NCBI RefSeq assembly: GCF_036226505.1
Contig: NZ_CP108484.1
Location: 992,001 to 1,056,000 of the forward strand
Direction: 5' to 3'
Length of the DNA: 64,000 nt
Source: Kitasatospora sp. NBC_01246
Lineage (GTDB): Bacteria; Actinomycetota; Actinomycetes; Streptomycetales; Streptomycetaceae
This document shows, one piece after another, positions 1-8,828 of this stretch; positions within the stretch are counted from its first letter, which is position 1; each line of letters starts with the position of its first letter. Below the pieces are notes generated by a model. It worked only from the letters and a program-made list of their open reading frames with translations. It ran no database searches and was not told the origin of the DNA. The position numbers were made by a program, and so were the translations under genes.

Positions 1-680
1 CGGCCGACCCAGGCGTCGACGTCGTAACCGTTGCGCTCCCAGTACCCGGGCTCCACGGTGTCGGTCACGGTGATGCCCGACAGCCACTTCGCCGACTTGT
101 AGAAGTACATCGGCGCCACGTACAGGCGCACCGGTCCGCCGTGGGAGTGGGAGATCGGGGCGTCCTGGAGCTTGAGCGCGACCACCACGTCGTCCCGCCG
201 GGCCTGCTCCAGGGTGAGGCTCTCGGTGTACTCGCCGTCGAAGCAGCTGAACCGGACCGCCCGGGCGCCCGCCGAGACGCCGGCGGCGTCCAGCAGGTGT
301 GCCAGCGGCACGCCCTCGAACGGGGTGTTCGGCACCCGCCAGCCGGTCACGCACTGCACGTCGCGCACGATCCGGCGCTGCGGCATCGCCTGGAGATCGG
401 CCAGCCGGTAGCTGCCGGGGCGCTCCACCAGGCCGTCCACCGTGAGGCTGTAGGTGTCGGGGCCCCGGGAGGGCACCGAGGCCACCACGGAGTAGTACCG
501 GAAGCCGCCGCCGCCCGGCAGCAGGCCGGTGAGCCCGGTCGGGTCCTGGCCGGCCAGGGCGTCCTGGGCGCGTTGGAGAAAGGGTCCGGCCGCCACGCCG
601 GCGGCGCCGAGGCCGACCAGGCCGAGCACCACCCGCCGGCCCACCGGGGTGCCCCGGGATCGCTTCGCTCTACTGTCCAC
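1..680 (-). CDS. Molybdopterin-dependent (sulfite-oxidase-like) oxidoreductase, C-terminus cut by window edge
   Basis: About 226 residues are visible, and the C-terminus runs off the left edge. The GTG start at 680 is followed by a twin-arginine-type leader (GRRVVLGLVG, residues 14-23) and a hydrophobic Ala/Gly stretch, which suggests Tat export. The sulfite-oxidase/YedY fold is recognised from VRDVQCVTGW, whose Cys (about residue 110) should bind the molybdenum, and from the HSHGGPVRL and MYFYKSAKW motifs. The expected role is a periplasm-side redox enzyme with molybdopterin; the substrate is unknown. It lies 53 bases downstream of the glycosyltransferase gene on the same strand. A second molybdoenzyme of the same family, with its own membrane domain, lies at 2235-3413. 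The family call is firm; the partner protein is unknown. Confidence 0.85.
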   Translation of the reverse strand, partial: MDSRAKRSRGTPVGRRVVLGLVGLGAAGVAAGPFLQRAQDALAGQDPTGLTGLLPGGGGFRYYSVVASVPSRGPDTYSLTVDGLVERPGSYRLADLQAMPQRRIVRDVQCVTGWRVPNTPFEGVPLAHLLDAAGVSAGARAVRFSCFDGEYTESLTLEQARRDDVVVALKLQDAPISHSHGGPVRLYVAPMYFYKSAKWLSGITVTDTVEPGYWERNGYDVDAWVG

Positions 681-733
681 GGCTCGATTGGAACAGCCGG
701 CCCGTACCCGCGACCAGCCCCGACGCCGAGCCG

Positions 734-2122
734 TCAGGCTTTCGTCATCTCCCGCGCGCCCGCCGAGGCCCGTTCCCCGGCCGCGCACCGCCGGGCGCGC
801 AGGAGCCCGCGCACCGCCGGCACCCCGAGCACGCAGGCCAGCGCGGCCCCGTACACGGCCTGCTGCGCCGGCCCGCCGCCGACCAGGTAGAGCACCTGCC
901 CGGCGGCCGGGACGGCCAGCCACTCCCAACCGCCGTCGAGCGCGACCAGGGCCACCACCAGCAGGCCGTACCAGGGGTAGGCCGGCGCGACGAGCAGCAG
1001 GGCCGTCCCGGTCACCAGCAGCGCGCCCCGCCACGGGCGGCGGGGGTCGCCGTGCCGCAGCACCCGCCACACCACCGCCGCCAGCACCAGGGCCGCCGCC
1101 CACGGCGCCCAGCGGTCGGGCAGCGCCAGCCGCAGCAGCCCGAACCGGTCCAGGTGCCCCTGCTCGTAGCCCTCCTCCCGCAGGTAGCCCGGCAGGTACC
1201 CGAGCACCGCCGGGCCCGAGGCGGCGACATGGGGCAGGTACGCCAGCCCGAACGCCCCGAGCGCCGCACCGAGGACGGCGACGTCCCGGCGGGTCGGACG
1301 GCGGGCGAGCGCCCCCGACAGTGCACCCGACAGCGCCCCGGGCAGGGCGAGGGCCGGCAGCAGCTTGGTGGCGACCGAGGCGCCGAGCAGCACGCCCCCG
1401 GTGCCGGGCCGGCGGCCGGCCACGCAGCCCAGCCCGACGGTCATCAGCAGCGCGCCGAGGGTGTCGACGTGCGCGTCGTTGACCGCCCACACGGTGATGC
1501 CGGGGCACCACCCCCAGAGCGCCGCCCGCCGGCCGCCCCGCCCGACCACCAGCAGCGCGCCCGTGGTCGCGACCGCCAGCAGCGCGCCGCCCACCTGCAC
1601 CCCGCGCACCCCACCCCCGAAGGGGTGCACGGCGAGGAACCAGGCCTGCGCGACCGGCGGGTAGATGGTGCGCACGGCGGGCCGGTTGATCCGGGTGCAG
1701 TCGCCCGCCGCCGTCCGCCGCTCGTCCCACCCCCTGCAGCCGTCCGTCACCGGAAACAGACCCGGGTCGCGCAACCGGGCCAGCGCCGGGTCGTCCGGGG
1801 CGTGCGCGTAGGGGGAGATGCCGGCCGCCTGCACCCGGCCGTCCCAGACGTACCGGTAGGCGTCGTCGCTGGTCCGGGGCGGTGCGAGCAGTCCGACGGC
1901 GGCGACCGCCACGCTCCCGGCCAGCACCAGCGGCGCCACCCGGCGGGCCGGCACCCGCCGCAGGAGCAGCAGCGCCAGCACGAACAGGCCCGCGTCGAGG
2001 GCGTACCAGCCGTGGAGCGGGCCGCGGTCGGCGAGCGTGCCGCCGCCGGTCACGGTCGTCGCCAGGGCCGCCACCAGGGCGGCGAGGGCGAGCGTGCAGG
2101 GCAGAAGGGTCCGAGTGGCCAC
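734..2122 (-). CDS. GT87-family polyprenol-phosphate-dependent glycosyltransferase, integral membrane
   Basis: A polytopic membrane protein of 462 residues with about ten hydrophobic segments. It resembles GT87 (GT-C) mannosyltransferases: an early SDDAYRYVWDGRV acidic loop after the first helices, then YPPVAQAWF and a long helical C-terminus. Family members take a sugar from a polyprenyl-phosphate donor on the outer face of the membrane. I chose the GTG at 2122 because it directly precedes the first transmembrane helix and has CAGGGTGAG upstream; the frame stays open for 79 more codons, but that part is Arg/Pro/Gly-rich and overlaps the divergent gene. It is divergent from the membrane molybdoenzyme at 2235. 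Acceptor and sugar cannot be read from the sequence. Confidence 0.75.
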   Translation of the reverse strand: MATRTLLPCTLALAALVAALATTVTGGGTLADRGPLHGWYALDAGLFVLALLLLRRVPARRVAPLVLAGSVAVAAVGLLAPPRTSDDAYRYVWDGRVQAAGISPYAHAPDDPALARLRDPGLFPVTDGCRGWDERRTAAGDCTRINRPAVRTIYPPVAQAWFLAVHPFGGGVRGVQVGGALLAVATTGALLVVGRGGRRAALWGWCPGITVWAVNDAHVDTLGALLMTVGLGCVAGRRPGTGGVLLGASVATKLLPALALPGALSGALSGALARRPTRRDVAVLGAALGAFGLAYLPHVAASGPAVLGYLPGYLREEGYEQGHLDRFGLLRLALPDRWAPWAAALVLAAVVWRVLRHGDPRRPWRGALLVTGTALLLVAPAYPWYGLLVVALVALDGGWEWLAVPAAGQVLYLVGGGPAQQAVYGAALACVLGVPAVRGLLRARRCAAGERASAGAREMTKA

Positions 2123-2234
2123 CCGCTCACCCTGCCACCGCGGCGGCGGCGCGAACGGCCGCGGCGGCTCCCGTTCGACTTCCGTAAGCACGTCGTACCC
2201 GCCGCGCGGGGCCGGGTGGCGCTTCGATGGGGGC

Positions 2235-3413
2235 GTGGATTCCAAGCACCCCGGCGCCCGGCGCCGCCCCCGCCTCGCCCTCCCGCCGCCGCCCGCGTCC
2301 CTGCGCCGCGGCCCGTTCCGGGACGGCGTCTTCCGCTCGGCCCTGCACGAGCCGCGCACCGCCGTCGTCCTCGGCCGGTGGCTGGGCGCCGCACTGGTGG
2401 TCTGCTTCCTGACCGGTCTCCTCAGCCACCTGCTCCAGGACCCGACGGGCCGGCTCGCCGGCCTGCTGCCCGCGCGCCCGGTGAACGGCTACCGCGTCAC
2501 CCAGGGACTGCACGTCGCCGGCGGGATCGCCGCCGTCCCGCTGCTCGGGGCCAAGCTCTGGACGGTCTACCCGCGGTTGTTCGAGTGGCCGCCGGCCCGG
2601 AGCGCGGCGCACGCGCTGGAGCGGCTGGGCATCGCCGTCCTGGTGGCCGCCCTGCTGCTGGAACTGTTCACCGGCCTGCTGAACACCCTCCAGTGGTACC
2701 CGTGGCCGTTCCCGTTCCGGCAGACCCACTTCTGGGTCGGCTGGCTGGCCACCGGCGGCCTGCTGGTCCACCTCGCGGCCAAGGCGCCGCTGATCGCCCG
2801 GAACTGGCGCCGGCCCCGGCTCACCGTCCCCGGGCGGCGCGCCTTCCTGACCTCGGTCGCCGCGGCGGTCGGCGCGGTGACGCTCACCACGGCCGGGCAG
2901 AGCGTGCCCTGGCTGCGCCCGCTGAACCTGCTGGCGCCGCGCCGGCCCGACCTGGGCCCGCAGGGGCTCCCGGTGAACCGCACCGCCGCGCAGGCCGGGA
3001 CGGTGGAGGTGCCCGCCGGCTGGCGGCTGCGGGTGGACGGCCCCCGGCCGTACGAGATCGGTCTCGACGAACTGGCCCGGCTCCCCCAGCACGAGGCGGT
3101 CCTGCCGATCGCCTGTGTGGAGGGCTGGAGCGCGAGCGCCCGCTGGGGCGGCGTCCGGGTGGCCGAGCTGATGGCCCGGGCCGGTGCGCCGGCCGGCTCC
3201 GCCGTGCGGGTCACCTCGCTGGAGGAGGAGGGCCCCTACCGGGTGATGGAGATGCCCGCGCAGTACGTCGACGACCCGCTCACCCTGCTCGCCCTCCGGG
3301 TCGACGGCGAGACGCTGGACGCCGACCACGGCTTCCCCGCGCGCGTCATCGCGCCGAACCGCCCCGGCGTGCTGCAGACCAAGTGGGTCGCCCGGCTGGA
3401 GGTGTCCCGATGA
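2235..3413 (+). CDS. Membrane-anchored molybdopterin oxidoreductase with b-type cytochrome-like N-terminal domain
   Basis: A two-part protein of 392 residues. The first ~190 residues hold four hydrophobic segments carrying His at about 65, 93, 165 and 179, a pattern expected for haem b ligation in YedZ/cytochrome b-like modules. A basic GRRAFL motif (200-205) and a further hydrophobic stretch follow. Then comes a sulfite-oxidase-type molybdopterin domain with PIACVEGWSA (Mo-ligand Cys about 294). It probably passes electrons between the quinone pool and a substrate outside the cell. The start is GTG 2235, preceded by GGGGGC; the open frame reaches further upstream but lacks coding character. 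Its stop overlaps the ATG of the next gene (ATGA), so the two are likely translated together. Confidence 0.8.
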   Translation: MDSKHPGARRRPRLALPPPPASLRRGPFRDGVFRSALHEPRTAVVLGRWLGAALVVCFLTGLLSHLLQDPTGRLAGLLPARPVNGYRVTQGLHVAGGIAAVPLLGAKLWTVYPRLFEWPPARSAAHALERLGIAVLVAALLLELFTGLLNTLQWYPWPFPFRQTHFWVGWLATGGLLVHLAAKAPLIARNWRRPRLTVPGRRAFLTSVAAAVGAVTLTTAGQSVPWLRPLNLLAPRRPDLGPQGLPVNRTAAQAGTVEVPAGWRLRVDGPRPYEIGLDELARLPQHEAVLPIACVEGWSASARWGGVRVAELMARAGAPAGSAVRVTSLEEEGPYRVMEMPAQYVDDPLTLLALRVDGETLDADHGFPARVIAPNRPGVLQTKWVARLEVSR

Positions 3414-3841
3414 CCGGCTGGCTCCGCGGCTCCGCCCTCGCCGCCGGTCTCGCCCTGATCGGCTACGGCCTCTACGGCCTGCTGACCGACGTCTACCTCA
3501 CCGCCCCGGCGCAGGTCCTGGTCTGGGGGATCGGGGCGCTGGTCCTGCACGACGGGGTCTGGCTCCCGCTGCTCTGCCTGGTCGGCGCCCACCTGGCCCG
3601 CGGACCGGTGCTGCGCGGCTGGCTGGTCGTGGCCGCCGCCGTGACCGCCGTCGGACTCCCGGCCGTGCTGCGCGCCGACGACGACCACGGCAACTCCTCG
3701 CTGCTGCCGCTGCCCTACCTGCGCAACTGGCTCGCCGTCCTGGCCGCCACCGCCGTACTCGCCCTGCTGATCGGGCTCGTCCGGCGGTGGCGCCGGCCCC
3801 GGCCGGTCAGTCGCCCGGTACGCCGGGAAGACCGGTCGTGA
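3410..3841 (+). CDS. Small four-helix membrane protein
   Basis: 143 residues with about four predicted transmembrane helices (near residues 5-27, 33-55, 60-82 and 105-125) and an Arg-rich C-terminal tail. The ATG overlaps the stop of the molybdoenzyme gene (ATGA), which indicates translational coupling and a role with that enzyme, perhaps as a membrane partner; this is inference. No catalytic motif is visible and I do not recognise a named family. Its 3' end overlaps the convergent MTA phosphorylase gene by 35 bases. Confidence 0.75.
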   Translation: MTGWLRGSALAAGLALIGYGLYGLLTDVYLTAPAQVLVWGIGALVLHDGVWLPLLCLVGAHLARGPVLRGWLVVAAAVTAVGLPAVLRADDDHGNSSLLPLPYLRNWLAVLAATAVLALLIGLVRRWRRPRPVSRPVRREDRS

Positions 3842-4664
3842 GGCCGTCCAGTGCGTGACCGCACGGGCAGGCGCGCTCGGTGGGCAGCAGGCCGATCGTC
3901 TTGAACAGCACCGTGCGCAGCCGCTCGACGTTGCGCGCGAAGACGGCGAGCACCTCCGCGTGGGTGACCCCCTCGCCGCTCTCCACCCCCGCGTCGAGGT
4001 CGGTGACCAGGGCCACCGAGGTGTAGCAGAGGCCGAGTTCGCGCGCCAGGACGGCCTCCGGGTGGCCGGTCATCCCGACCACCGACCAGCCGTTGGCGGT
4101 GAACCACCGGGACTCGGCGCGGGTCGAGAAGCGGGGGCCCTCGATCACCACCAGGGTGCCGCCGTCCACGGGCTCCCAGGCGGCGCCGGCCGCCGCCGAG
4201 AGCGTGGCCCGGCGCCCCTGCGGGCAGTACGGGTCCGCCATCGACACGTGCACCACCTCGGGCACCGAACCGTCCGGCAGCGGCAGTCCGTCGTAGTAGG
4301 TCTGCGCCCGGCCACTGGTCCGGTCCACGAACTGGTCCGGCACCAGCAGCGTCCCCGGTCCGTACTCGGGCCGCAGCCCGCCCACCGCGCAGGGCCCGAG
4401 CACCTGGCGGACGCCGAGCGAGCGCAGCGCCCAGAGGTTGGCCCGGTAGTTGATCCGGTGCGGCGGGAGGCGGTGGCCGCGGCCGTGCCGGGGCAGGAAG
4501 GCGACCCGGCGGCCGGCCACCTCGCCGACGAACAGCGCGTCGCTCGGCTCGCCGTACGGGGTACGGGTCCGCACCTCGACCATGTCGTCCAGCAGCTCGT
4601 AGAGCCCGGAGCCGCCGATCACCCCCACATCCGCGCGGGGCAGGATGATCTGATCGTCCGTCAC
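3807..4664 (-). CDS. mtnP: S-methyl-5'-thioadenosine phosphorylase
   Basis: 285 residues of the purine nucleoside phosphorylase/MTAP family. Visible hallmarks are GVIGGSGLYELLDD near the N-terminus, the FLPRHGRGHRLPPHRINYRANLWAL phosphate- and purine-binding stretch (shown here only by its ends FLPRHG and NYRAN), EGPRFSTRAES, and VGMTGHPEAVLARELG. It should split methylthioadenosine, a by-product of polyamine and acyl-homoserine-type chemistry, into adenine and methylthioribose-1-phosphate. I chose GTG 4664 because GAGGTG lies six bases before it; another GTG nine bases upstream is possible. It is convergent with the small membrane-protein gene and overlaps its end. Confidence 0.88.
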   Translation of the reverse strand: MTDDQIILPRADVGVIGGSGLYELLDDMVEVRTRTPYGEPSDALFVGEVAGRRVAFLPRHGRGHRLPPHRINYRANLWALRSLGVRQVLGPCAVGGLRPEYGPGTLLVPDQFVDRTSGRAQTYYDGLPLPDGSVPEVVHVSMADPYCPQGRRATLSAAAGAAWEPVDGGTLVVIEGPRFSTRAESRWFTANGWSVVGMTGHPEAVLARELGLCYTSVALVTDLDAGVESGEGVTHAEVLAVFARNVERLRTVLFKTIGLLPTERACPCGHALDGLTTGLPGVPGD

Positions 4665-4830
4665 TGAATCCACCTCTCTCGCCTGACTGTGCCGCCACTG
4701 TAGGAGCCGACGCCGGGAGATCCCGCGCGTACGGCCTTACGATCCGCGAACGGCTGCCGGGCGGACCGCGTGAGTGGCGTCGCCGCCAGAAGAGGGCGCG
4801 CCTCCTCGGGCCCGCGACGGGCGGCTGCTC

Positions 4831-4863
4831 CTGCGCCCTCCTGCCCTGCGCCCTCCTGCCCTG
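4831..4863. repeat. 15-bp direct repeat, two copies
   Basis: Two perfect adjacent copies of CTGCGCCCTCCTGCC (4831-4845 and 4846-4860), followed by CTGG, lie in the 296-base divergent region between the MTA phosphorylase and SGNH hydrolase genes. No gene is seen in that region. Confidence 0.8.
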
Positions 4864-4960
4864 GCTCCGGACCCCTCGGGAACGCCAGCCCATATGATCA
4901 ACTTCTCGGGGCGCCGGCCGAGGGCCGCCGCCCGTACATCGAATACAGGGGGATGATCAC

Positions 4961-5566
4961 ATGGTCGAACTGTCCACCGGACCGATGACCTGGGTGATGG
5001 CCGGCGACAGCATCACCCAGGCCGTCCTGCACACGCACGGCGCCCGCGGGTGGGTGGAGCACGTGCACGAACGCGTCGGCTGGCAGCTCGACCGGCTGAC
5101 CGACATCGTGGTCAACACCGGGGTGTCCGCCTGGCGCGCCACCGACGTCCTCGGCGCGTACGACCACCTCATCGGCCGGTTCGCCCCCGACGTGCTGTCC
5201 ATCTCCCTGGGCACCAACGACGCCCGCGCCGGGCTCGACGGACTCGCCGAGTTCCACGCGTCGATGCGCGAGATCATCGCCAGGACCGACGGTGCCCAGA
5301 TCGTGCTGCACACGCCCCTCGTGGTCAGCCGGGCCGGACGCGCCGCCCGCGCCGAACTGCCCGCCTACTGCCAGGCGGTGCGCGAGATCGCCGCGGACAC
5401 CGGGGCCCTGCTGGTCGACCACGAGGCCTACTGGCTCGCCCACTTCCCCGACAGCGAGCCGATCGCCTGGCTCGACGACCCCGCGCACCCCAACGCCGTC
5501 GGCCACCGGCACATGGCCGACCTCACGCTCCGCACCCTGGGCCTGGGCGAACTCACCGAGCTGTGA
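4961..5566 (+). CDS. SGNH/GDSL-family hydrolase
   Basis: 201 residues with all SGNH blocks: block I AGDSITQ (Ser nucleophile, about residue 16), block II NTGVSAW, block III LGTNDAR, and block V DDPAHPN with the catalytic Asp and His. Such enzymes hydrolyse esters or remove acyl groups from lipids, sugars or peptides. No signal peptide or membrane segment is present, so it should be cytoplasmic. The ATG is preceded by AGGGGGA. It is convergent with the DoxX gene. The substrate is not predictable. Confidence 0.88.
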   Translation: MVELSTGPMTWVMAGDSITQAVLHTHGARGWVEHVHERVGWQLDRLTDIVVNTGVSAWRATDVLGAYDHLIGRFAPDVLSISLGTNDARAGLDGLAEFHASMREIIARTDGAQIVLHTPLVVSRAGRAARAELPAYCQAVREIAADTGALLVDHEAYWLAHFPDSEPIAWLDDPAHPNAVGHRHMADLTLRTLGLGELTEL

Positions 5567-5591
5567 CGGCCCCGGGCCACCGGGCGGCCGG

Positions 5592-6020
5592 TCACGGCCG
5601 GCGGGCGAGCAGCCCGACCGTCCCGGCGCGCCGGTTCCAGGCGATGACGGCCAGCGGCACCATGAAGACGAACGGCGTCCCGGCGTTCTCGCCGTGCATC
5701 GCGGTGAGCTGGGTGACGAACGCGAACGCCAGGAAGACGATCAGCGCCATGGCGGCCGGCCCGGCCAGGCGGCGGACCAGCAGGCCGACCGCGCCGGCCA
5801 GTTCCACCAGCCCGGTCAGGTACATGAACCAGTGGCCCGCACCGATCGCGTCGAAGACCTCCGTCGCGGCGGGCAGTGCGAGCAGCTTCGGGAGCGCGCT
5901 GGCCAGGGCGAAGAAGAGGGCGAGCAGCACCCGCAAAGCCAGGACCACACCGGCCATGGCCCTGCCGGACCTCGCGGTGGTCGTCACGTCAGGGGCGGTG
6001 AGGGTGGTGATGTCGGACAT
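5592..6020 (-). CDS. DoxX-family membrane protein
   Basis: 142 residues with four hydrophobic helices in the DoxX pattern: RVLLALFFALASALPKLL, then a GHWFMYLTGLVELAGAVGLL helix pair and AMALIVFLAF. DoxX proteins are small quinone- or thiol-associated membrane proteins whose precise function is often unknown. I placed the start at ATG 6020, with GGGGAGA eight bases upstream; the open frame begins 22 codons earlier without a ribosome site. It is a single gene, convergent with the SGNH hydrolase. Confidence 0.8.
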   Translation of the reverse strand: MSDITTLTAPDVTTTARSGRAMAGVVLALRVLLALFFALASALPKLLALPAATEVFDAIGAGHWFMYLTGLVELAGAVGLLVRRLAGPAAMALIVFLAFAFVTQLTAMHGENAGTPFVFMVPLAVIAWNRRAGTVGLLARRP

Positions 6021-6215
6021 GTCAGGTCTCCCCGGGTAGCGGGCGATGCTTTCCCAGGTTTGACCGCCGCCACCGCGCGAACTCATCGGTCCCGGAAGAA
6101 CTGTTTCGTTCGCCGCCCCGGCAGCCCGCTCATGCCCCCTGACGACCCCGGTGACGAGGACGACCGGCTCCGTGCGGCGCGCGCCCGGGCCGTGGCGGCG
6201 TCGCCGGAGTGCGGG

Positions 6216-6977
6216 TCAGACGAACGGGAAGTACCGCGTGAAGGCCTGCGGAGTGACGGCGAGGAAGCCGTCGAAGGGCGCGTCGAGCTGCTGGATCAGC
6301 AGGATGGTGAAGGCGATCAGCCCGGTCAGACCCATCACCATCACCACGTGGGTGGCGCTGCGCTTGATGCCGAACAGGAACATGAACGCCACCGTGAGTG
6401 TGCCGCCGATGACCAGCCCGACCCAGAGCACCGTGGAGAGGCTGCTCATCGCCGACGCCTCCCGGCCCCGGCGGGCGTCGTCGAGGGTGGTGAGGACGGC
6501 GAGCATCTCCTGCGAGGCGTTCTGCTGCGTGGGCGTGTCGTCCTGCGAGGAGGCCTGACTGACCGTCCGCAGCTGGTTCAGCAGCCCCCAGCCGTCCGGG
6601 CCGAGCGGCTCGCGCGCCGCCATCCGCGGCCACTCGGCGTGCACGACCTGGACGGCGTAGGCGGTGGCCGTGGTGCGCAGCGCGTCGCGGCGGTCCGGCG
6701 GCAGGAGGTCGGCGAGCAGGTAGGTCTGGTGGAGGGCGCCGGCCTCGTCCTGGGAGTGGTTGAGGGCGCCGCTGTGGATCTCCCAGACCGAGACCATCGA
6801 GAGGCCGAGCACCAGCGCGTACAGGACGCCGACCATCATCGCGATGTACTCGGCGACGTCCTCGCGCGGCTCGGCGTCCTCGGGGACGGGGAAGAAGCGC
6901 CCCTTCAGCAGGACGATGGCGGCGGCCACCAGGGCGGCGCCCAGGACGACGGCGAGTGTCTGCAGCAGGTTCGACAC
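6216..6977 (-). CDS. DUF4239/bestrophin-like membrane protein
   Basis: 253 residues with two hydrophobic segments at the N-terminus (VSNLLQTLAVVLGAALVAAA and a helix in MMVGVLYALVLGLSMVSVW), a long soluble helical middle with DEAGALHQTYLL, and two more helices near the C-terminus (WVGLVIGGTLTVAFMFLFG and HVVMVMGLTGLIAFTILLI). This arrangement matches the DUF4239 family of uncharacterised bacterial membrane proteins. The GTG start lies 16 bases after the stop of the surface-protein gene, so the two are probably one transcript. The function is unknown. Confidence 0.75.
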   Translation of the reverse strand: MSNLLQTLAVVLGAALVAAAIVLLKGRFFPVPEDAEPREDVAEYIAMMVGVLYALVLGLSMVSVWEIHSGALNHSQDEAGALHQTYLLADLLPPDRRDALRTTATAYAVQVVHAEWPRMAAREPLGPDGWGLLNQLRTVSQASSQDDTPTQQNASQEMLAVLTTLDDARRGREASAMSSLSTVLWVGLVIGGTLTVAFMFLFGIKRSATHVVMVMGLTGLIAFTILLIQQLDAPFDGFLAVTPQAFTRYFPFV

Positions 6978-6993
6978 GGTGGTTCCCGGGGGT

Positions 6994-8460
6994 TCAGCGG
7001 CGGAAGCGGGAGAGCGCCGCGACCGCGGCGGCGGCGGGCAGCAGGACGACCAGCAGGACGGAGGCGACCGGCAGGGCGTCCGGCGAGCGGCCGCCCGGGC
7101 GCGGGGTGCGACCGGACCCGGCGGCGTGGTGCGGGCCGACCGGGGTGGCGGCGGCGGCGGGGGTGGCGACCTCCACCGAGGGGTTGCGGGTGACCGCGGG
7201 CGACGGGGACGGCTCCGGGGAGGGGGCGGGGACGGTCGGAGCGGAGGGCGCGGGGGTCGCCGCGAGCGCCGCAGGCACCGGGACATCGGCGGGCAGGGCG
7301 GGTAGGGCGGGCACCGCAGGCACGGCGGGCGGCTCGGGGGGTGGCGCGGGAGCCCGGGCCGGGGCGGGAGCAGGGGCGGGAGCGGGAGCGGGAGCAGGGA
7401 CGGGAGCGGGAGCGGGAGCAGGGACGGGAGCAGGGACGGGGGTGGGAGCGGGAGCCGCCGGGGCGGCCGGGGCCGGCACCGCGGCTCCGGGCCCGGGCGG
7501 CGGCACGGCGGGGGCATCCGCCGGGGCCGGTTCGCCCGGTGGGGTCGTCCCGGGCGGCGGTTCGGCCGGCGCCCCCGGCACCGTGGTCCCGCCCGGTGTG
7601 GTCCCGGGCGGGACCACGGGCCCGGGGGCGGTGCCCGGCGGGTTCTCCGGCGGGTTCTCAGACGGGTTCTCCGGCGGGTACTCCGACGGTCCGGCGGCCA
7701 GCGTGACGTCCGTCCCGGCGCGCGCGACCAGCAGCGGCGGCGGCACCGGCTCGCCGCACGGGCCGACCGTGGTGATGCCGTCCGAGCCCGTCACCTCGGC
7801 CGCGCTGCGGTACGTGCCGGGCGGCCGCCGGAGCACCGCCGCGCACCGCACCGTCCGGCCGGGCCCGAGCGCCACCGGCGCCGCCGGGCCGTCGCCGCAG
7901 TCGATCCCGTCCGGCACCAGCACGTCACGCAGCCGCAGGTCGTACAACGGCCGGTCACCCAGGTCGGCCACCGTGTACCGGAGGTCGGCGGTGCCGGATC
8001 CGGGCGCACCGGGGGCGGCGTCGACCGCCAGCCCGAGCGCGCTGACCACGCCGGTGTAGCCGGACGGGGCGGTGGCCGCCACCTCCCTGTCGGAGTGTCC
8101 GGACCGGCCGCGCGCGGTGGCGGTGGTGTCGTGGACACCGGCCTCGGCGGTGAGCCGGAGCGTGCAGACGACGGTGGCGCCGACCGCCAGCGGTTCGGCT
8201 TCGGGGCAGGGCACCGGCCGGCCGGCGTCGGTCACCCGGATCCCCCGCAGGCCGGTCTCCCCGGCGTTGGTGAGCCGGTACTCCTTGACGACGGCCGTGC
8301 CGCCCCGGACGGCGGGGCCGGGCGGTCCGGTGACGGTCACGGTGTTCACCCGGACGGCGAGCGCCAGCCCGGCGCAGTCCCCGTCCCCGGCAGGTGTCGC
8401 CGCCAGGCTCGGCAGTGCCAGCAGGAGGAGGAGCAGGAGCCGACCGCCGTGGCCACCCAT
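6994..8460 (-). CDS. Secreted, membrane-anchored Pro/Ala-rich surface protein
   Basis: 488 residues. A signal peptide (RLLLLLLLALPSLAAT) is followed by about 230 residues of Cys-containing beta-rich domains of DUF11/CARDB type (EYRLTNAGETGLRGIRVTDA; YTVADLGDRPLYDLRLRDV). A low-complexity Pro/Glu/Asn and then Pro-Ala-Pro-Val repeat spacer comes next, and a C-terminal hydrophobic helix (VASVLLVVLLPAAAAVAAL) ends with a basic SRFRR tail. This is the layout of a wall-spanning, membrane-anchored surface protein with no LPXTG sortase motif. ATG 8460 has GAGGGGGC upstream. The spacer DNA around 7340-7460 is a reiterated GGGAGC-type sequence and may vary in length between strains. The partner is unknown. 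Confidence 0.72.
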   Translation of the reverse strand: MGGHGGRLLLLLLLALPSLAATPAGDGDCAGLALAVRVNTVTVTGPPGPAVRGGTAVVKEYRLTNAGETGLRGIRVTDAGRPVPCPEAEPLAVGATVVCTLRLTAEAGVHDTTATARGRSGHSDREVAATAPSGYTGVVSALGLAVDAAPGAPGSGTADLRYTVADLGDRPLYDLRLRDVLVPDGIDCGDGPAAPVALGPGRTVRCAAVLRRPPGTYRSAAEVTGSDGITTVGPCGEPVPPPLLVARAGTDVTLAAGPSEYPPENPSENPPENPPGTAPGPVVPPGTTPGGTTVPGAPAEPPPGTTPPGEPAPADAPAVPPPGPGAAVPAPAAPAAPAPTPVPAPVPAPAPAPVPAPAPAPAPAPAPARAPAPPPEPPAVPAVPALPALPADVPVPAALAATPAPSAPTVPAPSPEPSPSPAVTRNPSVEVATPAAAATPVGPHHAAGSGRTPRPGGRSPDALPVASVLLVVLLPAAAAVAALSRFRR

Positions 8461-8726
8461 CCGTGCCCCCTCGGTACCCGACGATCCGCCAACCCGTTCA
8501 TCCTTGGGTCCGACCATCCTCGGAACCGGTCCGGAACACGCGGCCACCGTCCGACACGCCGCCCGATTCACCCGGCCGGCGCTGCGGGGCGCCCGGGACC
8601 GCTCCGCCCTCAACCGGCGCGGCCGCCGTCCGCCGCACGCCCGCCCCGCGCCCGCACGCCGCCGTGGACCGGAGGCGAGCGGGAGGGAGCGGAATCCGGC
8701 CGGCGACCGCGGGCCGTCCCGTCGGC

Positions 8727-8756
8727 TCTGCCCTCGGCGAATCTGCGGCGGGCAGA
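8727..8756. promoter_or_regulatory. Two abutting PopR-type boxes upstream of clpP pair
   Basis: TCTGCC-CTC-GGCGAA (8727-8741) is followed directly by TCTGCG-GCG-GGCAGA (8742-8756). As I recall it, the PopR operator of Streptomyces clpP3 is TCTGCC-N3-GGCAGA; the left half of the first box and the right half of the second box match exactly. They lie 73 bases before the clpP start in the 368-base region 8461-8828, which otherwise shows no gene. The binding protein is most likely the regulator at 10175-10663. Confidence 0.65.
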
Positions 8757-8828
8757 GAATCGACCTGCGGGGATCCTCCGGGGGCAAGAGTGGGGTCGAC
8801 GGCATCCCGCATCGACAAGGAGATCCCG

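Noticed and set aside
1052-3841. A 929-codon plus-strand frame across the glycosyltransferase and molybdoenzyme
   Set aside because: It is a shadow frame; only its last 143 codons, from ATG 3410, have protein character and a coupling start, and those are annotated as the small membrane protein.
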